Positions 51,110-58,764 of a stretch of 64,000 nt of DNA are shown piece by piece. The position numbers were made by a program, and so were the translations under genes. Source of the DNA: an uncultured Eubacterium sp. GTDB lineage: Bacteria; Bacillota; Clostridia; Oscillospirales; Acutalibacteraceae. Where the stretch lies: assembly GCA_900539325.1 (NCBI GenBank), contig UQCC01000002.1:1-64000 (forward strand), in the 5' to 3' direction. Below the pieces are notes generated by a model, which saw only the letters and a program-made list of their open reading frames with translations, was not told the origin of the DNA and ran no database searches. Position 1 is the first letter of the stretch. Each line of letters starts with the position of its first letter.

Positions 51110-52282
51110 ATGAACATAAGAGAGGAATCACTCCAAAAGCACTATGAATGGAACGGCAAGATTGAGGTTATTGCCAAAGCAAAGGTAAACGACAGCAAAT
51201 CGCTTTCGCTTGCATACACTCCGGGCGTTGCCGAGCCTTGCCTTGAAATACAAAAAGATTACAACAAAAGCTATGAACTTACAAGAAGAAACAACCTTGT
51301 TGCCGTTATCACCGACGGTTCGGCTGTTCTCGGTCTTGGCGACATCGGACCTGAAGCAGGTATGCCTGTTATGGAGGGCAAGTGCGTGCTGTTTAAAGAA
51401 TTCGGCGATGTTGACGCATTCCCTCTTTGCGTAAGAACAAAGGATGTTGATGAGTTTGTACAAACCGTTTACAACATTTCGGGTTCATTCGGCGGAATTA
51501 ATCTTGAAGACATTTCGGCTCCTCGTTGCTTTGAAATTGAGGAAAAGCTCAAAAAAATGTGCGACATTCCTATTTTTCACGATGACCAGCACGGTACGGC
51601 GGTTGTTGTATCTGCGGCTCTCATCAACGCAACAAAGATTATCGGCAAGGATTTAGGCGAATGCAAGGCTGTTATCAACGGTTCGGGTGCGGCAGGCACC
51701 GCAATCGCAAAACTTCTTATGACGCTCGGTTTAAAGGATGTTATCCTTTGTGACAGAACAGGTGCCATCTATGAGGGCAGAGAAAAGCTCAATTCGTCAA
51801 AAGCTGAAATTGCAAAGGTTACAAACCGTGGAATGGTTAAAGGCGGACTTAAGGACGCTATTGTCGGCACAGATATTTTCATCGGTGTTTCTGCTCCGGG
51901 CGTTCTCACCGAAGATATGATTAAAACAATGCACAAAGACCCTATTGTACTTGCAATGGCTAACCCTACACCTGAAATTATGCCTGACGAAGCAAAGGCA
52001 GCAGGTGCAAAAATCGTCGGTACGGGTCGTTCGGACTTCCCTAACCAAATCAACAATGTTGTTGCATTTCCGGGCATTTTCAGAGGTGCACTTGATGTAA
52101 GAGCGTCTGCTATCACAGAGAATATGAAAATCGCGGCAGCTTACGCTATTGCTTCTCTTGTTGATGACGACAAGCTCAACGATGACTACATTCTTCCGTA
52201 CGCATTTGATGAAAGAATCAAAGACACGGTTGCAAACGCAGTTGCCGAAGCAGCTCGCAAAGACGGCGTAGCAAGAATTTAA
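51110..52282 (+). CDS. NAD-dependent malic enzyme
   Basis: Oxidatively decarboxylates malate to pyruvate. The 390-residue short-form enzyme has LSLAYTPGVAEPC near 30-42 with catalytic Tyr, TDGSAVLGLGDIGPEAGMPVMEGK in parts near 70-92 with the acidic and Lys residues, and the metal-site IPIFHDDQHGTAVV near 145. The Rossmann GSGAAGTAIA is near 180 and LAMANPTPEI near 275. The start at 51110 gives MNIREES; AAAGGA lies 12 bases before it, slightly far. Further upstream the frame would run through the terminator hairpin and is rejected. Confidence 0.95.
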   Translation: MNIREESLQKHYEWNGKIEVIAKAKVNDSKSLSLAYTPGVAEPCLEIQKDYNKSYELTRRNNLVAVITDGSAVLGLGDIGPEAGMPVMEGKCVLFKEFGDVDAFPLCVRTKDVDEFVQTVYNISGSFGGINLEDISAPRCFEIEEKLKKMCDIPIFHDDQHGTAVVVSAALINATKIIGKDLGECKAVINGSGAAGTAIAKLLMTLGLKDVILCDRTGAIYEGREKLNSSKAEIAKVTNRGMVKGGLKDAIVGTDIFIGVSAPGVLTEDMIKTMHKDPIVLAMANPTPEIMPDEAKAAGAKIVGTGRSDFPNQINNVVAFPGIFRGALDVRASAITENMKIAAAYAIASLVDDDKLNDDYILPYAFDERIKDTVANAVAEAARKDGVARI

Positions 52283-52299
52283 TTTTCCCATAAAATATA

Positions 52300-52345
52300 A
52301 AACTCAAAGTGAAGGTTTTATCCTCCGCTTTGAGTTTTTGTTTTG
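52300..52345. terminator. bidirectional terminator
   Basis: AAACTCAAAG (52300-52309) pairs with CTTTGAGTTT (52328-52337), with T runs on the plus strand. It separates the convergent malic enzyme and DUF2207 genes. Confidence 0.85.
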
Positions 52346-52352
52346 TATTCTT

Positions 52353-54053
52353 TTACCAGCTTCCGCCTCCGCCTCCACCGAAGCCTCCGCCTGAAAATCC
52401 GCCGCCACCGCTGAATCCGCCGCCTCCGCCATACGAACTTCCGTTATGTTCTGACGGTTTCGGAGTTACAATGGTATCGCCCATTCGCGGCACACTGCTA
52501 CGCATAAAGTTTGCCATCCAAATGTAGGTGTACGGGTTACTGCCGTAATACCAATGAGGTGGGTCCATAGCTATCTTTTCAAATTTTCGTATCCACTTTG
52601 ACGACACGCCCAAAACATAGGCATACGGCAAAATGTCGTAAAAATAACTTGGATTTTCTTCAACAAGTGCTTCAAGTCTTTCCTTTTCGGCTGTTTCCAA
52701 AAAGGTCTTGAAACTCTTAACCTTGCAAAGATTTTTGTATCCCTCGTCACTTCTTTTGCGTACAAAGGACGATAGCAAGAAGCTGACCAACGCAAGTACA
52801 AAACCTATATGCAAAGCTGTTGCATTTGGAATGAATGCTAATGTATAAATATAGCACGACAACGCATACGAAGCGACAGAAAGCACCCAGCACAAAACAC
52901 GAAGCAACAGCGATTTGGAATCGAATGCCTTTGCCTGATTTACTCTGACAACATACTTGTTTGCAATATTCTCGGCTGTGCCTGCCATACGATATTGCAA
53001 TTCCTTGACATAAGTACCTTTGAGCTTGCCGTTTTTGAACAACGAATCGAACAACTGCCTTTTATCCTCGTCATCGCCGTCATAATTGCGAAGCCTGTGG
53101 ATATAGGCGTCATTGCCGTCCTCATTAATTTCAATAAATCCCTCGTTTGCAAGTTCAATGAGAATTGCAACAATTTCTTTTTTCTCAACTTTTCCGTTAT
53201 ACCAATAAGAAACTTCAAGGCTGTTCATACCCTCCGGCGGATAAAATTCAACGGTTTCGATAACCTTTTTATCCTTTCCGAATTTCAACCAAATGATGAG
53301 AACAAAGGCAAGAACAATTGCCGGAATGGCAATCATAAGTGCAGCAAGCATTTTTTCGTGAGCATAATCAAAGGTGAAGTATCCATCGTCAAGTTCTGTC
53401 CTGACGGTGAGTGCCTCGTATTCTCTCAACGGTGCGGTTGTGTGGCCGGTAATAACATTTCCGTCAACCTTGTAATCAACAATATCCGTGCCGACAAATC
53501 CGTAGTTGCCTGTTGAAAAACCGAGTTTTGAGCTGTCAAACTCCTTTGGCATAGTGATGGTAAAATTACACTTGTCAATAACCGTATCCCAACCGTCACC
53601 GATGATGTTGAAATAAAACTCATCGGCATCGGTCAAATTATCGGGTCCGACATAATAATCATACGAAATGGTGTAGGATTTTTCACCTATTATGGTTTCG
53701 TCCTCGTCACCTATTTGCATAACAAAATCGCTGTTTTGTATTGAATTACTCGTCTTGTCACTGCATTTTGCGTGTTTGATTTTCACCCAGACATTGATGA
53801 AAGATTCGTCTGCTCTGTACACACTGAAGTAAACAGGAATATAGCGATAAATACCGTGCCTGTACTGATTAAAAAAGCAGTCAATATTCTCTGTAATATG
53901 ACAACTGTTATCCTCGTTTACGGTAATATTTACATCGTAATTCTTAATATAGTACGGATAAGTTGAATAATCATCTGCAAGCACTGTCACGCTTGAGCCA
54001 AGAGAAAGTACAAGGCACAGCACAAACAGAAACACATATTTAACCTTTTTCAT
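52353..54053 (-). CDS. DUF2207 membrane protein with Gly-rich tail
   Basis: A 566-residue protein: signal peptide (1-27, ending VTVLA-DD), an extracellular DUF2207 domain (about 30-225, with NYDVNITVNEDNS and RHGIYRYIPV), one helix (about 238-258), a cytoplasmic winged-helix-like part (SLEVSYWYNGKVEKKEIVAILIELANEGFIEI, in pieces, 280-320), and two further helices near 390-430. The end is almost pure glycine with Phe, Ser and a final Trp (GGGGGFSGGGGFSGGG). The family often pairs with LemA, whose gene is directly upstream with a 1-base overlap (TGATG). The role is unknown but envelope-related. Confidence 0.88.
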   Translation of the reverse strand: MKKVKYVFLFVLCLVLSLGSSVTVLADDYSTYPYYIKNYDVNITVNEDNSCHITENIDCFFNQYRHGIYRYIPVYFSVYRADESFINVWVKIKHAKCSDKTSNSIQNSDFVMQIGDEDETIIGEKSYTISYDYYVGPDNLTDADEFYFNIIGDGWDTVIDKCNFTITMPKEFDSSKLGFSTGNYGFVGTDIVDYKVDGNVITGHTTAPLREYEALTVRTELDDGYFTFDYAHEKMLAALMIAIPAIVLAFVLIIWLKFGKDKKVIETVEFYPPEGMNSLEVSYWYNGKVEKKEIVAILIELANEGFIEINEDGNDAYIHRLRNYDGDDEDKRQLFDSLFKNGKLKGTYVKELQYRMAGTAENIANKYVVRVNQAKAFDSKSLLLRVLCWVLSVASYALSCYIYTLAFIPNATALHIGFVLALVSFLLSSFVRKRSDEGYKNLCKVKSFKTFLETAEKERLEALVEENPSYFYDILPYAYVLGVSSKWIRKFEKIAMDPPHWYYGSNPYTYIWMANFMRSSVPRMGDTIVTPKPSEHNGSSYGGGGGFSGGGGFSGGGFGGGGGGSW

Positions 54054-54619
54054 CAGAATTCAACCTTTACAGCCTCTCTTTGAGCAGAATCTTCTACTAC
54101 AAACATATCTCTCTTTTCAAAACGGAACATAGATGCAACAATACTTGACGGGAACATCTCAACAGTATTGTTGTACTGCTTTACGACAGCATTGTAGAAC
54201 TTTCTTGCATTTGAAATATCCTCTTCTGTCTTTTTGAGTTGAGCGTTCAAATCCATAAAGTTTTGATTTGCTTTAAGTTCCGGATATTGCTCCGCAACAA
54301 CATTGAGGCTCTTTATAGCTGTGTTAAGCTCCGCATTTGCCTCGAGCTTTTGCTGTGAGTTCATTGACGAATAGCCGTTGTTTCTTGCAGAAATAACCTT
54401 TTCAAGTGTTTCCGCCTCGTGCTTTGCGTAGCCCTTAACGGATGCAACAATGTTTGGAATCAAATCCCATCTCTTTTTGAGATAAACATCCATTGTTGAA
54501 AATGCTTCCTCAACACTGTTTTTTGATTTTACAAGTTTGTTGTAGGTTGCACCGATATACACTCCGATAAGCACAATCAAAGCAACAACAACGAGCAAAA
54601 CAATAGTTCCTGTGTTCAT
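54053..54619 (-). CDS. lemA: LemA family protein
   Basis: A 188-residue protein with an N-terminal helix (residues 3-25, TIVLLVVVALIVLIGVYIGA) and a long helical cytoplasmic or extracellular domain. LemA signatures are present: YNKLVKSKNSVEEAFSTMDVYLKKRWDLIPNIV (in pieces, 27-60), LNVVAEQYPELKANQNFMDL near 110, and a conserved RKFYNAVVKQYN. LemA proteins are widespread, of unclear function, and frequently coupled to DUF2207 proteins as here. The ATG lies with GGGGGTAA 3-8 bases in front. Confidence 0.93.
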   Translation of the reverse strand: MNTGTIVLLVVVALIVLIGVYIGATYNKLVKSKNSVEEAFSTMDVYLKKRWDLIPNIVASVKGYAKHEAETLEKVISARNNGYSSMNSQQKLEANAELNTAIKSLNVVAEQYPELKANQNFMDLNAQLKKTEEDISNARKFYNAVVKQYNNTVEMFPSSIVASMFRFEKRDMFVVEDSAQREAVKVEF

Positions 54620-54691
54620 AATAAATTACCCCCATTTTTTCATATTTTTATCTTTAATTTTAATATAGCACATTAATGAAAAATTAACAAG

Positions 54692-54725
54692 AAAAAAGGA
54701 CATATTCGTTTAAGAATACATCCTT
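54692..54725 (-). terminator. terminator of the P1B-ATPase-like gene
   Basis: AAGGA..TATTC pairs with GAATA..TCCTT. On the minus strand the hairpin is followed by TTTTTTC. Confidence 0.7.
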
Positions 54726-54730
54726 TAAAA

Positions 54731-55927
54731 TTATTTTCTTTTGCCCAACGCTATGGCTCTTGCGGAATTTGCAACTGCAAGCAAGCACACGCCGATGTCG
54801 CCGAAAATCGCAAACCACATCGGAATGCTCTTTGCAAGCACAACATCAAGAATTAGAATTACAAGCTTTACGGCAACGGAGAAATAAATATTTTCCATTG
54901 CGATTGCGTGAATTTTCTTTGCATTCTTCTTGACATCATCAATTGCATTGTCGAAATAATTAATCATCACCATATCGGCAAGATTAACGGCATCTCCCGT
55001 GCAATCCTCACCGACTGCAACGGCAATGTCGGCAGCCTCAAGCATTGTCAAATCACCGTGACCTTTGCCGAGGTAAATAACCTTGTGACCGTTATTTTGA
55101 AGAACTTTAATATCATCAATACTCTTATCTTCTTTATAGGTAACAATTGTATCACAGGAATTAATTTCGTCCATAGTTGAAGTATTTTTAACAAACACAT
55201 TGTCCTTTGAGCAAGCTCCGATTCCTGCACTGTAACAAAGCGGAATTGAAATTACAATCGCACACGGACAGCCGACAACAAGTGCGGCAAAGCCTCTGTG
55301 CAACCATTCGTGCCACTCCGCCTTGAAGAAAAGCGGAGGAATAACAACAATGGCAATCGCAATTATGCAAATCGCCGGTGTGTATATCCTTGCAAATTTT
55401 GTAATCATTCGCTCGGTTCGGCTTTCCTCGTTGTCATAATGACGAGGCAATGTGTAGGTCTTATGCTTTTGAGAAAGAATTAAGTCAATCGACTTTCTGC
55501 TTTTTGAAACCGCAAGTCCCTGAACAAACTCACCGATTGTAAACAAAAGAACAACCGCAACGCCCTCGGTGTATTCCTTTATTGCAAATGCACCGATACT
55601 CGCAAAACTCATAAGGAAATTTTCATCAAAAAAGCTGCCGTGAATTACACTGTCCGCCGCATCCCTTACAATGTCAAATCCTACCATAAGATAAGAAATA
55701 AGATAGCACACAAGATAAGCATAACTCGGAAGCTCGGTAAATTCGCTGATAATATACCCTGCTGCAAAGAAAACCGCACTTATGATAATCTTTGTGAGCT
55801 TTTCTTTTTTATGTTCATTAAAATGATCCTCACCGCAACAGCCGCAACCGTGATTGTCCGGCGTATGATTATCGCAACAATTCTCATAATTGTGCTCGTG
55901 GTGAGCATCGTGTTTATGTTCGCCCAT
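54731..55927 (-). CDS. P1B-type ATPase-like membrane protein lacking the catalytic cytoplasmic domains
   Basis: A 398-residue continuous frame related to CadA/ZntA heavy-metal pumps, which usually have 620-720 residues. Residues 1-42 are His/Cys-rich (nine His, five Cys), likely metal-binding. Helices follow at about 44-62, 66-87, 103-118 and 119-138; the next segment, KSRKSIDLILSQKH, enters the position of the actuator domain, but only about 25 residues are left and no TGE motif is seen. Then come KFARIYTP, a helix, and VVGCPCAIVISIPL with the metal-binding CPC at 220-222. Where DKTGT should stand, the sequence reads CDTIVTYKEDKS. The N domain is missing, and GDG.ND has become GKGHGDLTM. The final two helices are normal. 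By eye it cannot hydrolyse ATP. Confidence 0.85.
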   Translation of the reverse strand: MGEHKHDAHHEHNYENCCDNHTPDNHGCGCCGEDHFNEHKKEKLTKIIISAVFFAAGYIISEFTELPSYAYLVCYLISYLMVGFDIVRDAADSVIHGSFFDENFLMSFASIGAFAIKEYTEGVAVVLLFTIGEFVQGLAVSKSRKSIDLILSQKHKTYTLPRHYDNEESRTERMITKFARIYTPAICIIAIAIVVIPPLFFKAEWHEWLHRGFAALVVGCPCAIVISIPLCYSAGIGACSKDNVFVKNTSTMDEINSCDTIVTYKEDKSIDDIKVLQNNGHKVIYLGKGHGDLTMLEAADIAVAVGEDCTGDAVNLADMVMINYFDNAIDDVKKNAKKIHAIAMENIYFSVAVKLVILILDVVLAKSIPMWFAIFGDIGVCLLAVANSARAIALGKRK

Positions 55928-55953
55928 ATATTACACCTCTTTTAAATAGAGTA

Positions 55954-55982
55954 ATTATAGCACAATCGTTGTAATATTACAA
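55954..55982 (-). promoter_or_regulatory. promoter of the P1B-ATPase-like gene
   Basis: Minus strand TTGTAA (55977-55982), 17 bp, perfect TATAAT (55954-55959) with TGC in front. The -35 hexamer lies inside a 16-base palindrome. Confidence 0.7.
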
Positions 55983-55983
55983 C
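55968..55983. promoter_or_regulatory. operator-like palindrome GTTGTAATATTACAAC
   Basis: A perfect 16-base palindrome covering the -35 of the P1B-ATPase-like gene. The position suggests repression by a dimeric regulator, possibly metal-responsive. No regulator gene is adjacent. Confidence 0.55.
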
Positions 55984-56044
55984 AAGCAAAATTCCTCAAA
56001 AATGCTGTTTTTTGTCAAGTGAAATCATAAAATTTTGTAAAATA

Positions 56045-56100
56045 TTACAAAAGTTACATAAAGGTTACAAATCTGTTGTGCATTTTTTACATAGATTACA
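56045..56100 (+). promoter_or_regulatory. TTACA repeat array upstream of the CHAP hydrolase promoter
   Basis: TTACA begins at 56045, 56054, 56065, 56087 and 56096. Three of these keep an 11-base phase (56054, 56065, 56087). On the minus strand TGTAAC-N5-TGTAAC fits the published WalR/YycF box form TGTWAH-N5-TGTWAH. The last copies overlap the expected -35, suggesting activation by a response regulator. Confidence 0.5.
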
Positions 56101-56115
56101 AAATGTAATTTTTGA

Positions 56116-56143
56116 TATAATGGTAGTGTTGTGTGACACAACA
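56116..56143 (+). promoter_or_regulatory. -10 element and start-site palindrome of the CHAP gene
   Basis: Perfect TATAAT at 56116-56121 without a recognisable -35. It is followed at the expected start site by TGTTGTGTGACACAACA (56127-56143), an 8-base-arm inverted repeat. This suggests an activator upstream and a repressor or RNA hairpin at the start. Confidence 0.5.
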
Positions 56144-56244
56144 AAGAAAAACATATACATATTAAGCGAGTTGAATCGAAAACATTGATTTTCGTAATCA
56201 TCCCAAAGCGATATAATATCGCCAAAGAAAAAGGAAGGTATCTA

Positions 56245-56946
56245 ATGACTAAGAAGAAAACCCTGCTTATAATCCCATTTGTAATAATTATGAGTTTTGT
56301 GCTTTCACTTATTACTCCGGCACTTTGCTATGCCGATGACAGCTCATATGAGCCGAGACTGACCGCACCTAACTCATCAATAGCGTATTACAGCAGAAAA
56401 CTCAACCGTTACTTTCAGGTTGGCTCGGGAATGCCAAATTGCGTGGCATATGCCTACGGCAGAATTTATGAAATGAACGGTGAAAAGCCTTTGATTACTC
56501 ATGGCAGTGCCGGAGATTGGTACTTTATCAACAAATCAAACGGCTACTACGATTACGGCAGTGAGCCAAAGCTCGGTGCAGTTGCATGCTGGAGCAGACA
56601 TGTCGCCGTAGTTGAAAAAATTGATGATGACGGCATAACCCTTTCTGAATCCCACTGGGGAGGCAGATATTTTAACACCGTTACATATCAAAATCTCTCG
56701 TCACATTACGGACAAACATTTTACGGCTACATCTACACCTATAACGGCGGTGTAACCAAGAAAATGGAAAACAAGCTTTTGAATGCAACAAATCAAAATT
56801 CAGACCAATATATGACTGAAAAAGCTAAACCCATAGATGTGCAAAATCAATTTACACTTGCAACTATGGATGTTGAAGCATCAAACAACAATGAGCAATC
56901 CGCTAAGCCCATGTTGCTTACCGATAAACTTAATACAAATCGTTAA
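56245..56946 (+). CDS. secreted CHAP-domain peptidoglycan hydrolase
   Basis: A 233-residue exported protein with a signal peptide (1-30, KKKTLLIIPFVIIMSFVLSL, cleavage near CYA-DD). The CHAP (NlpC/P60-like amidase) domain follows: nucleophile Cys in MPNCVAYAYGR near 63, GAVACWSRHVAVVEKID near 112 with catalytic His in RHVAV, and LSESHWGG near 134. The C-terminal 60 residues are a linker-like region without visible repeats. It cuts peptide bonds in the cell wall. ATG at 56245 after GGAAGG; an in-frame upstream ATG at 56185 has no ribosome site. The regulatory region suggests control by a wall-stress system. Confidence 0.85.
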   Translation: MTKKKTLLIIPFVIIMSFVLSLITPALCYADDSSYEPRLTAPNSSIAYYSRKLNRYFQVGSGMPNCVAYAYGRIYEMNGEKPLITHGSAGDWYFINKSNGYYDYGSEPKLGAVACWSRHVAVVEKIDDDGITLSESHWGGRYFNTVTYQNLSSHYGQTFYGYIYTYNGGVTKKMENKLLNATNQNSDQYMTEKAKPIDVQNQFTLATMDVEASNNNEQSAKPMLLTDKLNTNR

Positions 56947-56952
56947 TATGTA

Positions 56953-56996
56953 AAAAAACGCATTTCGGTATATTACCGAAATGCGTTTTTGTTTTG
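56953..56996. terminator. bidirectional terminator
   Basis: AAAACGCATTTCGGTA pairs with TACCGAAATGCGTTTT around TAT, T-rich on both strands. It separates the convergent CHAP and ABC-F genes. Confidence 0.9.
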
Positions 56997-57001
56997 TTAT
57001 G

Positions 57002-58609
57002 TTACATTTTTTTGAGTTGTTCTTCATCAAATGTAGAAAGGAATTCGTCATAGCTTCCTTTTCTGTCAATGTAAGTGTTGCCCGAAATCTCAATAATTCT
57101 GTCTGCCACGGTTTCTACAAACTGATGGTCGTGAGAAGTAAAGAGCACAGTTTCAGGATAACGGATAAGACCGTTGTTGAGTGCGGCGATGGATTCAAGG
57201 TCGAGGTGGTTAGTAGGTTCGTCAAAAATGAGAACATTTGCACCCGAAAGCATCATCTTGCAAAGCATACATCTAACTCTTTCACCACCGGACAAAACAT
57301 TTGCCTTTTTGAGTGCTTCGTCACCGGAGAACAACATTCTGCCGAGCCAGCCTCTTATATCAGCCTCAAGCTGTTCATCGGTGTACTGTCTGAGCCAGTC
57401 AACAAGAGTGAGGTCAACGCCGTCAAAATAACTGCTGTTGTCACTCGGAAAATAGCTTTGAGATGTTGTGACACCCCACTTGAATGAGCCTTCATCGGGT
57501 TCAAGTTCGCCCATAATGATTTTGAAAAGTGTTGTCTTTGCCACAACATCGGAGCCGACAAAAGCGACCTTTTCTCTCGGGTGAATAACAAAGCTGATGT
57601 CGTCAAGCACCTTGCGGTCACCGATTGTCTTTGTCAAATGGTCAACACGGAGCAAATCGTTGCCGCATTCTCTGTCAGGCTTAAAGTCTACATATGGGAA
57701 GCGACGGGATGAAACAGGCATCTCAATCATTTCAAGAGCATCAAGCTGTTTCTTACGGGAAGTTGCCTGCTTTGACTTTGCGGCATTTGCGGAGAAACGA
57801 TTAATAAAGTCCTGAAGTTCCTTAATTTTTTGCTCATTTTTCTTGTTTTGATCTCTTGCCTGACGCTGACGCATCTGGGTGTATTCGTACCAGAAATCGT
57901 AGTTACCTGTGTAAAGAGTAATTTTGCCGTAGTCAACATCACAAATATGAGTACAAACTTTATTTAAAAAGTGACGGTCGTGCGATACAACAATAACGGT
58001 GTTTTCAAAATCCAAAAGGAAATTTTCAAGCCAGCTGATAGCGGTCAAATCAAGGTGGTTTGTAGGCTCGTCAAGAAGAAGAATATCCGGATTGCCGAAA
58101 AGAGCCTGTGCAAGAAGCACCTTAACCTTCAAATCTGACGGAAGTTCTGCCATTTTGAGATAATGGAATTCATCCGGAACGCCCAATTTGTTGAGCATAA
58201 ATTCGGCATCACTCTCTGCGTTCCAACCGTCAAGGTCGGCAAATTCGGCTTCAAGTTCACCTGCTTTTACGCCGTCTTCCTCGGAGAAATCCTCTTTTGC
58301 ATAAAGAGCGTCCTTTTCCTCCATAATCTCAATAAGTCTTGGGTTGCCCATAAGCACGGTGCGAACAACCTCATAATCGTCATATGCAAAGTGGTCCTGC
58401 TTCAAAACGGAAAGACGCTCGCCCGGAGTAATGTGAATTTCACCCTTTGACGGCTCAAGGTCACCGCTGAGAACCTTTAAAAATGTTGATTTGCCGGCAC
58501 CGTTTGCACCGATAATACCATAGCAGTTGCCCGGTGTAAATGCGACATTTACCCTTTCAAACAAAGAGCGGCCGCCAAACTGAACGGAAACATCATTTGC
58601 GGAAATCAT
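57002..58609 (-). CDS. ABC-F family ATPase (YkpA/YbiT type)
   Basis: A 535-residue soluble protein with two ABC domains, no membrane helices and the ABC-F linker between them. Domain 1 has Walker A GANGAGKST near 35 and LLLDEPTNHLD near 195. Domain 2 has LSGGERVR near 435 and LIFDEPTNHLD near 460. The second Walker A reads GSDVVAKTT; an AKTT form is usual in this subgroup as I recall, so it is not a defect. The signature of domain 1 is LPSDLKVK instead of an LSGG-type motif. Members bind the ribosomal E site or affect translation and antibiotic tolerance. It is monocistronic. Confidence 0.92.
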   Translation of the reverse strand: MISANDVSVQFGGRSLFERVNVAFTPGNCYGIIGANGAGKSTFLKVLSGDLEPSKGEIHITPGERLSVLKQDHFAYDDYEVVRTVLMGNPRLIEIMEEKDALYAKEDFSEEDGVKAGELEAEFADLDGWNAESDAEFMLNKLGVPDEFHYLKMAELPSDLKVKVLLAQALFGNPDILLLDEPTNHLDLTAISWLENFLLDFENTVIVVSHDRHFLNKVCTHICDVDYGKITLYTGNYDFWYEYTQMRQRQARDQNKKNEQKIKELQDFINRFSANAAKSKQATSRKKQLDALEMIEMPVSSRRFPYVDFKPDRECGNDLLRVDHLTKTIGDRKVLDDISFVIHPREKVAFVGSDVVAKTTLFKIIMGELEPDEGSFKWGVTTSQSYFPSDNSSYFDGVDLTLVDWLRQYTDEQLEADIRGWLGRMLFSGDEALKKANVLSGGERVRCMLCKMMLSGANVLIFDEPTNHLDLESIAALNNGLIRYPETVLFTSHDHQFVETVADRIIEISGNTYIDRKGSYDEFLSTFDEEQLKKM

Positions 58610-58697
58610 ATTTATACCTCACCTTTCTAATATCTAAAATCCACAATATTCTATCACAACGGCGAATATATTTCAACCTATTTTTGTCTGTTCCCCT

Positions 58698-58733
58698 ATT
58701 GCGACATATTTTTTGTACACTATGCTATATAAT
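58698..58733 (+). promoter_or_regulatory. spoIIE promoter with possible Spo0A box
   Basis: Perfect TATAAT at 58728-58733, 32 bases before the ATG. No -35 lies at 17 bp. Instead TGCGACA (58700-58706), one mismatch from the inverse Spo0A box TTCGACA, lies about 21 bases upstream. This recalls the Spo0A-dependent, widely spaced spoIIE promoter of Bacillus. Confidence 0.4.
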
Positions 58734-58764
58734 GCAGAGGAAATAACAACAAAAAGAGGCAAAA

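Noticed and set aside
57400..57560. Second Walker A of the ABC-F protein (GSDVVAKTT) as a defective site
   Set aside because: An Ala-Lys-Thr-Thr form is usual in the YkpA/YbiT subgroup as far as I recall, so it is not evidence of loss of function.
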